64,000 nt of DNA from Peribacillus asahii (GTDB lineage Bacteria > Bacillota > Bacilli > Bacillales > DSM-1321). The stretch lies in contig NZ_CP026095.1 of assembly GCF_004006295.1 (NCBI RefSeq), forward strand, positions 579,501-643,500, given 5' to 3'. The position numbers and the translations under genes are program-made. Under the pieces are notes generated by a model. It worked only from the letters and a program-made list of their open reading frames with translations, ran no database searches and had not been told where the DNA came from. This document shows positions 63,758 to 64,000 of the stretch, one piece after another; positions within the stretch are counted from its first letter, which is position 1; the number at the start of each line of letters is the position of its first letter.

Positions 63758-64000
63758 AAGAAACCCACCTTATTATTAATAATCTTAATAGTTGCAATAA
63801 TTTATATATATTTTACTAATCCCTTATCTTGCTGTAAACTTCAATTAGGATTTTTTTAGGAAGCGTTTTAGCTGGGAGGGCAATTGAAAGAAAAAATTAA
63901 ATAGGAAACGTTATATAAGAATGGTATAATGGGTTATATAACATAAAAACCGACTTAACCTATAAAGATTATGTTGGTATATTAAGGAAATGATAGTAAG
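63758..64000 (+). other. Region upstream of the LysR gene, right edge
   Basis: No gene seen. It contains AT-rich palindromes just before the LysR start and a possible plus-strand -10 TATAAT near 63921-63926, so a divergent gene probably begins beyond the window. Confidence 0.45.

Overview
This 64 kb window is chromosomal DNA from a low-GC, spore-forming, motile Bacillaceae (Bacillus in the broad sense). The evidence is consistent: AGGAGG-type ribosome binding sites, many GTG/TTG starts, U-tailed intrinsic terminators, spore genes (PdaA, a Spo0E-type phosphatase), MotAB, MreBH, an FMN riboswitch, a T-box and a sigma-W-type promoter. No rRNA, tRNA, CRISPR array or intact transposase was seen.

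Layout. 1-14.4 kb: end of an RND efflux pump; a TetR regulator and a reductase sharing the same operator; GabD; a C4-dicarboxylate carrier; ketopantoate reductase; a LysM/3D wall protein; a ferritin-like protein; a divergent polyamine pair (homospermidine-synthase-like gene and a SpeD-SpeE fusion); a large secreted subtilase. 14.4-26 kb: class III aminotransferase, a frameshifted proline/Na+ symporter, PAS histidine kinase, DEAD-box helicase, a reduced rib operon (FMN riboswitch-ribE-ribB-ribH, lacking ribD and the RibA domain), NrnB-like DHH nuclease, BrkB-like protein, MreBH. 26-42.4 kb: an AbrB-family gene broken by an in-frame stop, motAB, then a block that, from memory, follows the B. subtilis yfk-yfj order (DUF1128, YtxH-like, YfkH, ChaA/YfkE, YfkD, YfkAB, a nonsense-interrupted YfjT-like gene, PdaA, RlmCD), with pfeT and a class I fumarase.

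The accessory part starts after rlmCD, beside a serine-recombinase scar at 42.5 kb. It holds a T-box-controlled ATP-grasp gene, then a bicarbonate-uptake (DAB) operon: strong promoter, structured leader with a terminator, a small upstream ORF coupled to dabB, dabB, dabA, a DUF2294 gene, and a protein resembling a beta-carbonic anhydrase without the zinc ligands. A PhoP-box-controlled pstSCAB operon and sstT with a long structured leader follow.

56.2-60.8 kb is a sulfur-scavenging flavin-monooxygenase island (DszC/SfnC-like, SsuD, SfnG). It begins with what I read as RibR split into two genes: a standalone flavokinase and the separate C-terminal domain that in B. subtilis RibR acts on FMN riboswitches. 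Three transcription units of the island begin with the same kind of mini-hairpin plus terminator. Split RibR, the family of attenuators and the FMN riboswitch of the rib operon in the same window together form the most interesting candidate system. The window closes with a Spo0E-like gene, a structured repeat-like element, a sigma-W-driven Yip1 membrane protein and a CysL-like LysR regulator.
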